Shown piece by piece: positions 43,210-52,942 of a stretch of 64,000 nucleotides of DNA; positions within the stretch are counted from its first letter, which is position 1, and each line of letters begins with the position of its first letter. The position numbers were made by a program, and so were the translations under genes. The stretch lies in NCBI RefSeq assembly GCF_014192395.1, contig NZ_JACHXW010000018.1:19155-83154 (forward strand), written 5' to 3'. The notes beneath the pieces are model-generated. The model made no database searches, had not been told where the DNA came from, and was given only the letters and a program-made list of their open reading frames with translations. This stretch comes from Paenibacillus endophyticus. Lineage in GTDB: Bacteria; Bacillota; Bacilli; Paenibacillales; Paenibacillaceae.

Positions 43210-45870
43210 ATGAATGATTCCACTAGAGCGGCAGAGCTTCATCAGGTGGAGGCACTGCTGAAAACGAAGCTCTATTTGCCTGAAAGCACGCCATCACATT
43301 TAACGCGCAGCAGGCTCAATCAACTGCTTGAACGAGCTTTAGGCGCTCGTCTGACAACGGTTGTCGCACCTCCTGGATTCGGTAAATCGACGCTTGTAAG
43401 CAGCTGGATTCGACAATCCGGGCTAAAAAATGGCTGGCTGTCTCTCGATTCGAAAGAAAATGATCCTCTGCGATTCTGGCGTTATTTGCGTGGGTCAGTG
43501 GAACAGGCACTCCATATAAAGCTGAATGGGGAGTCGGGCCTTGGCGGTTTCGAATCCGCCGAAAGGCTTTCGGCACAGCTGCTGCATGCGTTAATTGAAT
43601 CATCGCAACAGGAGGAGCCTCTTATGCTTGTCCTCGATGATTACCATATGATTGAAACGGATTCGATACATGAAGCGCTCTATGACTGGTTGTGCAAATT
43701 GCCAGCGTCAGTTCACCTTATATTAATCAGCCGGCATGAAATACCGATCCCGTTAGGTGCAATGAGGGCCAATGGAAGGCTGAATGAAATAAGCTTGTCC
43801 AATCTGCGGTTCACGGACTCAGAAATTGATTCTTATTGGCACTTACAGACGGGAGCTTCGCCTGATAGCAAGACCTTTCGCCATCTGGTTCATCATACGG
43901 AAGGCTGGGCTGCCATGCTGCAGTTGTCTGCGCTATCCTATGCAGCTGGACAAATTAGCGGCGTTATTAAGCCGCTGACTGGACGCAATCGTCATGTGGC
44001 CGACTATTTAATGGAAGAGGTATTTAGTCATATTTCAGAAGAAACCAAGCGCTTTATGCGCAAAACCTCGATTCTTGATCGATTATGTCCATCCCTGTGC
44101 AGCGCAGTGATAAATGAGCCTGATGCAGGCGACAGCATTCAAGAACTCGTGCGCAGAGGGTTGTTTCTCATTCCACTTGATGATGAACGAGAGTGGTATC
44201 GGTATCACCATTTGTTTGCGGATTTTTTGCGCGTCAAGCTGAGGAAAGAGGAACAAGCAGGAATGGCGCTGCTTCATAGTCGTGCAGCTGAATGGTACAA
44301 GAGCCACGGCTACTTAGAGGAAGCCATCGAGCAGGCACTATTCGCAGGCGACGAGCGCAGGGCGGCAGCCTGGATGCAACAGCATGCCCATATTTGGTTG
44401 AAGGTTAGAGAGACGGTGTTGCTGCGCCGCTGGCTTGATCAATTGTCTATACATACGCTTAACGAAACAGGCAATCTGCTGCTCTTGCTCTGGATTGATC
44501 TGATGGATGGACATACAGAAATGGCGGAGGTGCTGCTTAGAAAGCTGAATACAGCGCTTGCGAGCATGAAAGCTGATCCTCAGGCTTCGGGCTTCTTCCG
44601 TATGCGAGAAGAGGTCCGAATTATTGAGAACTTTCATGCCGTATTGAGCGGCAACTTCGATCATGCTCTTGCGCTTATTCAAGAATATGGGGGAAGAGAA
44701 GACTTGCCTGATCCTGAAACACCGCTTCTGCTTAGTCTAGGACTAGAGCTTAATGAGGGAACTGTGCCGTTTATTCGCGGGAAATTTGGCTTTAATGGCC
44801 GGATTGAATATGCGGAGAGCTATCACCGCGCATACGGCGAATTTATTGAGAAGAACGGTTTGCATGAAAGCGCTTATACCTCCTACCAGCAGATCGCAAT
44901 GGGAGAGGTTTGTTACTTGCGCAACCATCTGCCCCTCGCTCGAAGCTACGCAGAAGAAGGAATCAGGCTTGGCCGGAAATTCGGTACAATAGGGTCTTAC
45001 GTTCCATCCGTACTTCTGTTATCCCATATTCTCATCGCAGAACAACGAAGCGACGAAGCGTTAGATGTCATGGAGGAGGCAATGAGTCATTTGCGCAGCC
45101 ACCATCAGCATACGTCAGTTTGGTACAGCAAGCTTGCGGCCAGCATCGTAATCCGCCAGCTGCAATTAGGGAATTCGATTCCTGCACGCGAGTGGGCGGA
45201 TGAGTATAAACGGAAAGCTGCAGAACGGACAACCTCCAGAGATGACTTGTTTCCGGACGATGAAGATTTCATCTATATCCAGATTTTAATGGGAGTAGGC
45301 AAGTGGGAAGAGGCCTGCGAAAGTGCAATTAATGCACTTTCAATCGCACAATTGCATGGAAATGGCTTAAGCGAGCTTCAGGGACTACTCTTGCTTAGCG
45401 AAATTTACGCGAACAGAAACAATTCTATAGCGTGCAGACGCCTGCTGCTTTCAGCTGTAAGGGTTGGCTGTTATGATGGCAACATCCGGTCATTCTTGGA
45501 TTCGGGGCCTGCTGTTATGGAGCGTCTTGGCAAGTACAAGGCGGCTTCATCCAACTCCTCTTTGTGGTCCGAGAAGGAGCTTTCATTTATCCATATGGTA
45601 TGCCGTCAATCGGAAAATAGCGAAACGGGGAATAACCAGGTATTTACAAATTCTGTACAAAGCAACATAGACGTCCTGACTGCAAGAGAGATGGAGGTAT
45701 TCATTCTTATGGCGCAAGGATTATCGAATAAGGCTATTGCAGCTGAGCTTGTTTTGACTGAAGGTACCGTGAAGCTTCATCTTCACCGGGTATATAGCAA
45801 GCTTCAGGCGCAAGGCCGTGTACAGGCGATTAGAATTGCGGAAAACAGCGGGCTGCTGGAAAAGTTATAA
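43210..45870 (+). CDS. MalT-type LuxR family transcriptional regulator
   Basis: A protein of 886 residues with the STAND architecture. The N-terminal ATPase has Walker A APPGFGKST and a DDYH Walker B region, a helical sensor and tetratricopeptide-like middle follow, and the C-terminal LuxR helix-turn-helix reads LTAREMEVFILMAQGLSNKA. Such activators bind an inducer with the middle domain. It lies 67 bases after the NAS-like gene and 85 before the FAD monooxygenase, so it probably controls this cluster. GAAAAGGTGA precedes the ATG. Confidence 0.9.
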   Translation: MNDSTRAAELHQVEALLKTKLYLPESTPSHLTRSRLNQLLERALGARLTTVVAPPGFGKSTLVSSWIRQSGLKNGWLSLDSKENDPLRFWRYLRGSVEQALHIKLNGESGLGGFESAERLSAQLLHALIESSQQEEPLMLVLDDYHMIETDSIHEALYDWLCKLPASVHLILISRHEIPIPLGAMRANGRLNEISLSNLRFTDSEIDSYWHLQTGASPDSKTFRHLVHHTEGWAAMLQLSALSYAAGQISGVIKPLTGRNRHVADYLMEEVFSHISEETKRFMRKTSILDRLCPSLCSAVINEPDAGDSIQELVRRGLFLIPLDDEREWYRYHHLFADFLRVKLRKEEQAGMALLHSRAAEWYKSHGYLEEAIEQALFAGDERRAAAWMQQHAHIWLKVRETVLLRRWLDQLSIHTLNETGNLLLLLWIDLMDGHTEMAEVLLRKLNTALASMKADPQASGFFRMREEVRIIENFHAVLSGNFDHALALIQEYGGREDLPDPETPLLLSLGLELNEGTVPFIRGKFGFNGRIEYAESYHRAYGEFIEKNGLHESAYTSYQQIAMGEVCYLRNHLPLARSYAEEGIRLGRKFGTIGSYVPSVLLLSHILIAEQRSDEALDVMEEAMSHLRSHHQHTSVWYSKLAASIVIRQLQLGNSIPAREWADEYKRKAAERTTSRDDLFPDDEDFIYIQILMGVGKWEEACESAINALSIAQLHGNGLSELQGLLLLSEIYANRNNSIACRRLLLSAVRVGCYDGNIRSFLDSGPAVMERLGKYKAASSNSSLWSEKELSFIHMVCRQSENSETGNNQVFTNSVQSNIDVLTAREMEVFILMAQGLSNKAIAAELVLTEGTVKLHLHRVYSKLQAQGRVQAIRIAENSGLLEKL

Positions 45871-45955
45871 CCTTCTTCTATACCTTTCGATAGACGCTGC
45901 CTATCTTCCTATTGAGTAATATGGGGGTATCACGAAAGAGAGAAGGAGAAAAACG

Positions 45956-47206
45956 ATGAGAACGGATTACGATGTCATTATTGTCGGCGCTCGAATAGCA
46001 GGTGCGACGCTTGCCTATGAGCTGGGTCGAGCCGGTTATGACGTACTGCTTGTCGATAAAGGAAGTTTTCCAAGTGACGTGCTGTCCACCCATAACTTTT
46101 TTAATAATTCATTGGCGATGTTGAGAGAGATGGGCGTATTGGATAAGCTGCTCTCCACGGGAACACCGACTTACAAGCGCGCTTATGTACAGTTAGAAGA
46201 TGCGGTCATTGAAGGAGAATTTCCTGAGGTGGATGGAGAATCCGAGTGCCTCTGCATTCGCAGGACCCATCTGGACCACATTTTATTTGAGCATGTCTGT
46301 TCGCTGGAACGCGTCCATGCTCTTCAGCATTTTCGGGTGACCGGTCTAGTGCGTGAAGAAGATATTGTTAAAGGTGTAGAAGGAAGCCAATCCGGCGGAG
46401 AAACCGTGAAATATACAGCGAAACTTGTTGTTGGGGCGGATGGCAGAAGGTCAACGATTCGATCATTGGCAGGCAGCAAATGCTTGACCGCTATTCCGAC
46501 CGAATTTGCTTCTTATGTTGGTTACTTCAAAGGTTTTGAGCAGGAGGATGAGCCTCGCTCCGAATTTTATAAACGCGGGGAACTCATTGCAATCGTATTC
46601 CCGACGAGTGACCATCTTCATGTTGTCGGACTTATGTTTCCGCTCGCTAATGCGGACTTGATGAGCCGAATGAGATTAAATGCAGAGACGGGCTTTCGGG
46701 AGATCATACAATCCGGCTTAGGAGAATCATCTTTTGTCTCGAGACTTCAAGAAGCAGAAGCGGTTGGTCCGATCCGTGGTCTTCTGGGATATGACAACGA
46801 TTGGCATGAAGCGATGGGCAAAGGGTGGGCGTTGATTGGCGATGCTCATTCTTTCAAAGATCCAGCGATCGGGCAGGGCATGCATGATGCCATGTATAGC
46901 GCACGTCTGCTGAAGGGGGTTCTAGACAATCATGGATTAGCGAATGTCCAGTGGGAGAAAATGGCGTCGCAATATGAAAGCGAACTAACGAACAAGTTTG
47001 AGCCTCTGTTTCAATTAGCTTGCGAAATGACTCGCAATGTACCGTATACACCGGAGCAGCAAGCAGTTAATCACTTGATTGCGACGTACCCGCAAGCTGC
47101 ATGCGCCTTTCTCGGCATGTATAATCATGCTAACGATCCTGGTGAGCTGGGTAGATTGCTCGGAGAAATAAGTTCCAACCGGGAATCTATGACCAGGTTA
47201 ATGTAA
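45956..47206 (+). CDS. FAD-dependent monooxygenase, PHBH superfamily
   Basis: A protein of 416 residues. The N-terminal FAD fold is DVIIVGARIAGATLAYELGR, a GxRxxG variant. The DG motif reads VVGADGRRSTIR, and the third FAD motif is LIGDAHSFKDPAIGQGMHDA. Members hydroxylate aromatic or amino compounds or reduce double bonds. It carries AGAAGGAG before the ATG and shares direction with the NAS-like and LuxR genes, with a terminator right after it. It might modify the product of the NAS-like enzyme, but this is inferred from position only. Confidence 0.85.
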   Translation: MRTDYDVIIVGARIAGATLAYELGRAGYDVLLVDKGSFPSDVLSTHNFFNNSLAMLREMGVLDKLLSTGTPTYKRAYVQLEDAVIEGEFPEVDGESECLCIRRTHLDHILFEHVCSLERVHALQHFRVTGLVREEDIVKGVEGSQSGGETVKYTAKLVVGADGRRSTIRSLAGSKCLTAIPTEFASYVGYFKGFEQEDEPRSEFYKRGELIAIVFPTSDHLHVVGLMFPLANADLMSRMRLNAETGFREIIQSGLGESSFVSRLQEAEAVGPIRGLLGYDNDWHEAMGKGWALIGDAHSFKDPAIGQGMHDAMYSARLLKGVLDNHGLANVQWEKMASQYESELTNKFEPLFQLACEMTRNVPYTPEQQAVNHLIATYPQAACAFLGMYNHANDPGELGRLLGEISSNRESMTRLM

Positions 47207-47296
47207 AGGTAGGTCGAAATTATAGCCGGGATGACTGGGGGCTCTGTCAAAGGCTCATTTAGTACGAATTCTTTTGTGGATAGGCATGAACCGCAA

Positions 47297-47345
47297 AAAA
47301 CTCCTCCAATAGGCGCGTCAGCGCCAGTTGGAGGAGTTCTTTAAT
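47297..47345 (+). terminator. terminator of the NAS-LuxR-FAD cluster
   Basis: AAACTCCTCCAA and GGCGC pair with GCGCC and TTGGAGGAGTT, followed by CTTTAATTA. Confidence 0.85.
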
Positions 47346-47480
47346 TAGGTAGATTCAGAGAGTCAACGTGAGACACAGGACAACCCATAAGCTGCGGCTA
47401 GATCCTGGCAAATGGAACCTGTGCAACATAATAGGCTTAGGAGATGGCTGCTTGACATGTGAATTCAGATCGTTTCTCCG

Positions 47481-47509
47481 TTGACAATAGGATAGATAAA
47501 TATTATAGT
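47481..47509 (+). promoter_or_regulatory. sigma-A promoter of the iron importer operon
   Basis: TTGACA at 47481 and TATAGT at 47504 are exactly 17 bases apart, with the Fur box about 10 bases downstream of the -10. Confidence 0.8.
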
Positions 47510-47518
47510 GATTGATGT

Positions 47519-47533
47519 TGATAATCATTATCG
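47519..47533. promoter_or_regulatory. Fur box
   Basis: TGATAATCATTATCG matches the 7-1-7 Fur box TGATAATNATTATCA at all defined positions but the last. It covers the predicted transcription start, so iron-loaded Fur should repress the importer. Confidence 0.82.
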
Positions 47534-47569
47534 ACGGAAAATACAACTCAGGATAAGGTAGGTATGATC

Positions 47570-48646
47570 ATGAAAAACAAAAGGAAGTACTCATTACAAA
47601 CATTGCTTGTTGCAATTATTCTAGTCATTGCGTTGGTTGGCTGCTCCAGCCAGTCCAATAATTCAACTCCGTCTCCTACAGCAAGCGCCGAAGCGCCAAC
47701 TACTGAGGCACCAGCCTCTCAAGACGATACACAATATCCCATCGTAATTAAACATGCGCTAGGCGAAACGGTTATCGAGAGCAAGCCGGAACGTGTAGTT
47801 ACCGTCCAATGGGCGAACCATGACGTTGCTCTCGCGCTAGGTGTTGTTCCTGTCGGGTTCTCGGCAGCGAATTATGGTGTTCAAGACGACAGCGGACTTC
47901 TGCCATGGACGGCAGCGAAGCTTAAGGAGCTTAACGAAAGCGAGCCGAATATTTTCCAAGATACGGACGGCTTGGATTTCGAAGCTATCTCTGATGCAAA
48001 TCCGGATGTTATTCTTGCCGCTTATTCCGGTATTACACAGGAAGATTACGACACACTTAGCCAAATCGCTCCGGTCGTTGCTTACCAATCGAAGCCTTGG
48101 GCAACTACGTGGCGCGAGCAGGTTCTCTTCACGGCTGAAGGCATGGGCATGAAGGCGGAAGGCGAACAGCTCATCAAGGATACGGAAGCTCTTGTTAAAG
48201 AAGGAGCTGCCAAATATCCTCAAATGCAAGGCAAAAAAGTCGTTTGGGTCAACTTCTCAGCGACAGATATGTCCAAGCTGCACTTGTATACGCCAGCTGA
48301 CCCGCGCGGCGCATTCTTAATCGAGCTAGGCATGGAGTATCCGGAGAGCATCACGAGCCAGATTACGGATCCAACCAGCTATTCCTTGCAATTGAGCGCC
48401 GAGAATGCCGAAGCACTGAACGATGCTGATATAATCATTGGCTATGGCGACGAGAGCTTGTATGAAGCGGTGAAGGCAGACTCTCTGCTAGGCAAAATCC
48501 CGGCGATTCAAAGAGGTTCCGTCGTGTTCATCGGCAACGGCACGCCACTGGCTGCTTCCGGAAACCCAAATCCGCTTTCCATTGCATTTACCCTTGATGA
48601 ATACCTAGCACTAATCGGCGGAGCAATCGACAAACTAAATGAGTAA
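47570..48646 (+). CDS. iron-siderophore ABC transporter substrate-binding lipoprotein
   Basis: A protein of 358 residues with a lipoprotein signal peptide (VIALVGC, Cys near 24), a Ser/Thr/Pro-rich linker and a FecB/FhuD-like helical-backbone binding domain: ERVVTVQWANHDVALALGVVPVG near the N-lobe and AISDANPDVILAAYSG. The ATG at 47570 is 7 bases after AAGGTAGG; an ATG at 47564 is too close. It overlaps the first permease gene by eight bases. The ligand is probably a ferric chelate. Confidence 0.9.
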   Translation: MKNKRKYSLQTLLVAIILVIALVGCSSQSNNSTPSPTASAEAPTTEAPASQDDTQYPIVIKHALGETVIESKPERVVTVQWANHDVALALGVVPVGFSAANYGVQDDSGLLPWTAAKLKELNESEPNIFQDTDGLDFEAISDANPDVILAAYSGITQEDYDTLSQIAPVVAYQSKPWATTWREQVLFTAEGMGMKAEGEQLIKDTEALVKEGAAKYPQMQGKKVVWVNFSATDMSKLHLYTPADPRGAFLIELGMEYPESITSQITDPTSYSLQLSAENAEALNDADIIIGYGDESLYEAVKADSLLGKIPAIQRGSVVFIGNGTPLAASGNPNPLSIAFTLDEYLALIGGAIDKLNE

Positions 48647-49679
48647 TTCATCAGGTACGGGTACGGGCAGGCTAAAATCGCATGTCCCCAATCGTTTCGT
48701 TTTAGTGATGGTTCTTTGCCTAGTTTTGCTAGCCTTATGTGTATGCGCCTCGCTTGCTTTCGGTTCCCGGCCTTTAAGATTTCACGAGCTGATGGACGGA
48801 TTATTCCGTCAGGACGTGGACTCTTACACGGCCAACATCGTTCGCAAACGGATCTCCCGCACCGTATTCAGCCTACTCTGCGGAGCAGCGCTAGGCGTGT
48901 CCGGAGCGCTAATGCAGTCGGTCACTCGCAACCCCATAGCAGATCCTAGCATACTGGGTGTCAATATGGGAGCGTCATTGTTCGTGGTGTGTGGCATAGC
49001 ATTCTGGAGCATAAGTACCGCGAATCAATATATATGGCTAGCTTTGGCGGGCTCTGCGATTACTGCTGTATTCGTGTTCGGAATCGGCTCAATGGGGCGT
49101 GGCGGTGCCACGCCCATTAAGCTTGTTCTGGCAGGAGCAGCCACAAGCGCAGCTCTTGGATCTCTCATTACTGCCATTATGATTCCACGCTCTTACGTCA
49201 TGGATCAATTTCGATTCTGGCAAGTTGGCAGTGTCGGTTCAGCTAGCTGGAGCGGAATCGGTACGTTCGTCCCATTCTTACTCGTCGGGCTCCTGATCGG
49301 CTTTCTCGTGGCTCCGGCACTGAATGCGCTGGCGCTGGGAGATGATACAGCGACCGGACTAGGCGTTCGGACGGGAAAACTGCGGTTTATCGCAGCACTT
49401 GCAGGCGTGCTGTTATGCGGAGCGACGACTGCGCTGGCAGGGCCAATTGGATTTATCGGGCTATTATCCACTCATGTCATTCGTCTTATCCTTGGACCCG
49501 ACCTAAGGTTTGTCATCCCCATGTCGGCTATTGCAGGAGCAATCATTCTGACCATAGCGGATGTGGGCGGCAGGCTGATCGGCAGTCCCGGAGAACTTGA
49601 GGTTGGTGTAGTTACGGCGTTTATCGGAGCACCAATACTAATCATAGTCGCTATGAGATCGAAAGTGCGTTCATTATGA
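48639..49679 (+). CDS. FecCD family iron-siderophore ABC permease
   Basis: A protein of 346 residues with about ten membrane helices. The family core shows LLCGAALGVSGALMQSVTRNPIADPSILGVN split over two motifs and AGPIGFIGLLSTHVIRLILG near the C-terminus. It overlaps the binding protein gene and the next permease (ATGA). Confidence 0.92.
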   Translation: MSNSSGTGTGRLKSHVPNRFVLVMVLCLVLLALCVCASLAFGSRPLRFHELMDGLFRQDVDSYTANIVRKRISRTVFSLLCGAALGVSGALMQSVTRNPIADPSILGVNMGASLFVVCGIAFWSISTANQYIWLALAGSAITAVFVFGIGSMGRGGATPIKLVLAGAATSAALGSLITAIMIPRSYVMDQFRFWQVGSVGSASWSGIGTFVPFLLVGLLIGFLVAPALNALALGDDTATGLGVRTGKLRFIAALAGVLLCGATTALAGPIGFIGLLSTHVIRLILGPDLRFVIPMSAIAGAIILTIADVGGRLIGSPGELEVGVVTAFIGAPILIIVAMRSKVRSL

Positions 49680-50707
49680 CCAATCCTACTATTAACCTAA
49701 TAAAGGCAGGCCGGCAAAATAGGCGCCGCCGATGGATGCTCGTGACCAGTTTACTGGCGGTTCTGGCATGTGTGCTGTGCTGCACCATGCTTTTGCTTGG
49801 CAATACCATCTATTCTGTGCAAGACGTTATTCGGGCATTGTCAGGCGAGCCGCTCAAGGGCGTATCCTTCGCAGTCAATACGATCCGTCTGCCGAGAATG
49901 CTTGCGGGACTGTTCGCCGGATTCGCTTTCGGCATTGCCGGGTACACGTTCCAGACCATGCTGCGCAACCCCCTTGCTAATCCTAACGTGATCGGCATTA
50001 CGTCGGGCTCCAGTGTGGCGGCTGTTTTTTGCATTATTATTCTGCAAGCTAGCGGAGCCGTTATTTCCGTCGCATCCATCATTGGGGGACTCGCCACCGT
50101 TATCTTGATCTATCTATTATCCAGAGGCAGGTCATTCTCAATCGGCAGGCTCATTCTGGTCGGAATCGGCATACAAGCCATGATCGATGCCGCTATCTCC
50201 TATCTGATGCTGGTCAGCGCGGAACAAGATCTTCCCGCGGCGATCCGGTGGCTCACGGGCAGCCTTAATGGCGCACAGATGGATAGATTGCCACCGCTTA
50301 TGATAATCGTAGTAATCTGTACGCCTATCATTATCATACTGGGCAGGCAGCTGAGCTTATTGGAGCTCGGAGAGCAAGCGGCTACTTCCCTGGGCGTAAA
50401 TACGGACAAGACCCGAATCGTTCTGATTATAAGTTCTGTCTGCATGATTGCTATCGCAACCGCTACAACGGGGCCGATCGCCTTTGTGTCATTCTTAGCG
50501 GGGCCAATCGCGATTCGGTTAGTCGGAATCGGTTTATCGAATATCATCCCAGCGGGACTAGTGGGTATTAATTTGGTGCTGGCGGCGGATCTCATCGGAC
50601 AATTCGCTTTTCCGTACAGATTTCCTGTTGGCGTCATCACCGGATTGCTCGGAGCGCCTTATCTCATCTTCTTGTTAATTCGAATGAATAGGAAGGGAGA
50701 ATTATAA
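49676..50707 (+). CDS. FecCD family iron-siderophore ABC permease
   Basis: A protein of 343 residues. It shows RLPRMLAGLFAGFAFGIAG, then MLRNPLANPNVIGITSG, and a C-terminal TGPIAFVSFLAGPIAIRLVG. It is the partner of the permease before it. The start overlaps the upstream stop (ATGA) and the stop overlaps the ATPase start (TAATG). Confidence 0.92.
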   Translation: MTNPTINLIKAGRQNRRRRWMLVTSLLAVLACVLCCTMLLLGNTIYSVQDVIRALSGEPLKGVSFAVNTIRLPRMLAGLFAGFAFGIAGYTFQTMLRNPLANPNVIGITSGSSVAAVFCIIILQASGAVISVASIIGGLATVILIYLLSRGRSFSIGRLILVGIGIQAMIDAAISYLMLVSAEQDLPAAIRWLTGSLNGAQMDRLPPLMIIVVICTPIIIILGRQLSLLELGEQAATSLGVNTDKTRIVLIISSVCMIAIATATTGPIAFVSFLAGPIAIRLVGIGLSNIIPAGLVGINLVLAADLIGQFAFPYRFPVGVITGLLGAPYLIFLLIRMNRKGEL

Positions 50708-51510
50708 TGAAGCCGACTCATCACTTCCAGGCCGAACGGATCGTAGCAGGCTATGAGAACAAAACCGTCATCCACGGTGTTGATATCGTCATTCCCAGCC
50801 ATCAAATAAGCGTCATTATCGGCTCCAACGGGTGCGGCAAGTCCACGCTTCTTAAAACGCTGGCTAGACTGATCAAGCCCGCATCGGGCACCATCACGCT
50901 CGACGGCAAGCCGTTAAACAAGATCTCGCCCAAACAATTGGCACGGGTTGTCGGATTACTCCCTCAATCTCCCATTGTCCCTGAAGGCATTACCGTGACG
51001 GATTTGGTTGGACGAGGAAGGTTTCCTCACCAATCCTTGTTCGGCAACTGGTCGAACAAGGATTATGCGGCAGTAGCCGAGGCGATGGAAACAATGAAGA
51101 TTACAGAATTTGCTAATCACAATATCGATGAGCTGTCAGGCGGTCAACGGCAGCGTGTCTGGATTGCCATGGCACTGGCGCAAGAGACGGATATTCTATT
51201 TCTGGATGAGCCTACAACCTTTCTGGATATTACTTATCAAGTTGAAATTTTGGATCTGCTCACCGACTTGAACCGAAAAAGCGGCACCACGATCGTCATG
51301 GTGCTCCATGACATTAACTTGTCTGCGCGATATGCCGACCATATTGTCGCTCTGCATGAAGGCAGGCTTGTCGCCGAAGGCACGCCGTCCGAGGTCGTGA
51401 CAAGTACCCTTGTGAAGGACATTTTCGGGCTGGACTGCACCGTCATAGAAGACCCAGTGTCAGGTTCGCCTATGGTCGTGCCGAAAGGACGTTATCATGT
51501 TAATGTCTAA
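50707..51510 (+). CDS. iron-siderophore ABC transporter ATP-binding protein
   Basis: A protein of 267 residues of the FecE/FhuC family. Walker A is GSNGCGKST, the signature is LSGGQRQR, and Walker B is ILFLDEPTTFLD, followed by VLHDINLSARYADHIVAL. It completes the Fur-controlled operon. A terminator lies 70 bases downstream. Confidence 0.93.
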   Translation: MKPTHHFQAERIVAGYENKTVIHGVDIVIPSHQISVIIGSNGCGKSTLLKTLARLIKPASGTITLDGKPLNKISPKQLARVVGLLPQSPIVPEGITVTDLVGRGRFPHQSLFGNWSNKDYAAVAEAMETMKITEFANHNIDELSGGQRQRVWIAMALAQETDILFLDEPTTFLDITYQVEILDLLTDLNRKSGTTIVMVLHDINLSARYADHIVALHEGRLVAEGTPSEVVTSTLVKDIFGLDCTVIEDPVSGSPMVVPKGRYHVNV

Positions 51511-51578
51511 CACGCTTTTTTGAAGAAGGATCAGATAGTAGCCTTCCAAAGAAACCTATAGACGCTAGGATTGTTTAT

Positions 51579-51621
51579 GCAAAACGCCTCAATACCAATT
51601 CGGTATTGGGGCGTTTTGCAT
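51579..51621 (+). terminator. terminator of the iron importer operon
   Basis: GCAAAACGCC and CAATACC pair with GGTATTG and GGCGTTTTGC around a short loop. Confidence 0.85.
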
Positions 51622-51691
51622 AATTGAAAAAAATGAAAGATTAAAGTGTTATAGAAACCTTTGATAGCAGCTATGCAAATACGTTGTGAGA

Positions 51692-51746
51692 ACGTGGACC
51701 CGCAAGGGGCATTTTTATCATGTGACTTTCTTGCAGGTCCACGTTT
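51692..51746. terminator. second hairpin before the AraC gene
   Basis: AACGTGGACC at 51692 and GCAAG pair with CTTGC and GGTCCACGTT ending at 51746, across a loop of about 20 bases. Nothing else is seen in 51622-51901. Confidence 0.4.
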
Positions 51747-51901
51747 AATTAGGGGGATGAGCTGTTTATAAGTTAGTCAGTAGATGGTGAGTCGAGTGTG
51801 TTGCAGCAGCTTATGTTTAAGCCTTTGTCTTTGTAAATTTACAAGTACGTCTCTATGCAGGAGAAGCTCTTTTGTGACAGTCTTACAAATGAAGAAATAG
51901 T

Positions 51902-52813
51902 TCAAGTACAGCGCCATTCGGATGGCGTTACGCCCATGAAGCGCTTGAAGACGGTCGCGAAATGCTGGCTGGATTGATAACCTAACCGATAAGAAATGTC
52001 CGTTATCTTATCTTGGGATTCCTTAAGCTGACGGCAGGCCGATCTAATACGAAGACGCTCGACAAAAGTGATAGGCGGTTCCCCCGTATAATCCTGAAAG
52101 GTTCGATAGAAATGCGATACGCTTACTCCCGCAAATGCAGCCAATTCATCAACGGCGGGGCGCCACTCCGGTTCTTTCGTCATCTTATCGATTAGCTTGC
52201 TATATTGGCTAAGCAAATCTGCTGCAATTGCGGAGGTGCCGCCGCTTGGCTGAATAAAAGCAATGATCAGCTCGAGAATGGCGCTGCGAACAATCGTGCT
52301 TTTGAGCGGTGAATCACTCATTAGAGCGGTCTTTAATTTTTTGAAAGTCTCAACGGGCGTTAAACCAATGTTCTTCACACGTTGTAATTGCAACATGGCT
52401 TGATCCAATTGCCTAATTTCCTCAAGTGGAAGACTTAACCAATCTTGAATAAGCGGAGCTTTAACAATTAACCACCAAAATTTGCATGGCTCAATGACGT
52501 TAAAGCCTCCCCGGTGCTTCTCACCTGGACGGGTATGAAACAAGTCGCCCGCATGGGTTTCATAGATGAAGCTGTCGAGCTCCCATCTCGCCTTTCCCCG
52601 TTCAATGAGGACGAATTCATAACAGCCAGGGTGATCATGCTCAAAGAGAGGCGATGCTTTACGCAAATCATCGCTTCCAAGCATGACTAGTTCCGATACA
52701 CCGTGAATAAGCGGCTCTTTTTCTATATTAAAGGTCCAGCGTGCACGCTGGGAATGAGAATCTTGCCCAGTTTCAATCGCAAGCAATTTATTTGCTTCTT
52801 CATGCGGTTTCAC
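51902..52813 (-). CDS. AraC family transcriptional regulator
   Basis: A protein of 303 residues. A cupin-like N-domain (HDHPGCYEFVLIERGKARWE and THAGDLFHTRPGEKHRGGF) is followed by the AraC domain (VDELAAFAGVSVSHFYRTFQ and ITDISYRLGYQSSQHFATVFKR). The GTG at 52813 lies 10 bases after GAAAGGA. It is divergent from the PhyH dioxygenase gene and is its likely regulator. Confidence 0.87.
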   Translation of the reverse strand: MKPHEEANKLLAIETGQDSHSQRARWTFNIEKEPLIHGVSELVMLGSDDLRKASPLFEHDHPGCYEFVLIERGKARWELDSFIYETHAGDLFHTRPGEKHRGGFNVIEPCKFWWLIVKAPLIQDWLSLPLEEIRQLDQAMLQLQRVKNIGLTPVETFKKLKTALMSDSPLKSTIVRSAILELIIAFIQPSGGTSAIAADLLSQYSKLIDKMTKEPEWRPAVDELAAFAGVSVSHFYRTFQDYTGEPPITFVERLRIRSACRQLKESQDKITDISYRLGYQSSQHFATVFKRFMGVTPSEWRCT

Positions 52814-52942
52814 CTATTCATTATCCTTTCGTTTGTTTCTATTATCGTCTATGTTTCTAATCCTACTTCGTGATGACTTGAACGTCAAACAGCTCTTTCT
52901 TCGGTTAAGATGATGGCAGCTACAAAAAAGGAGGATTTGTCG

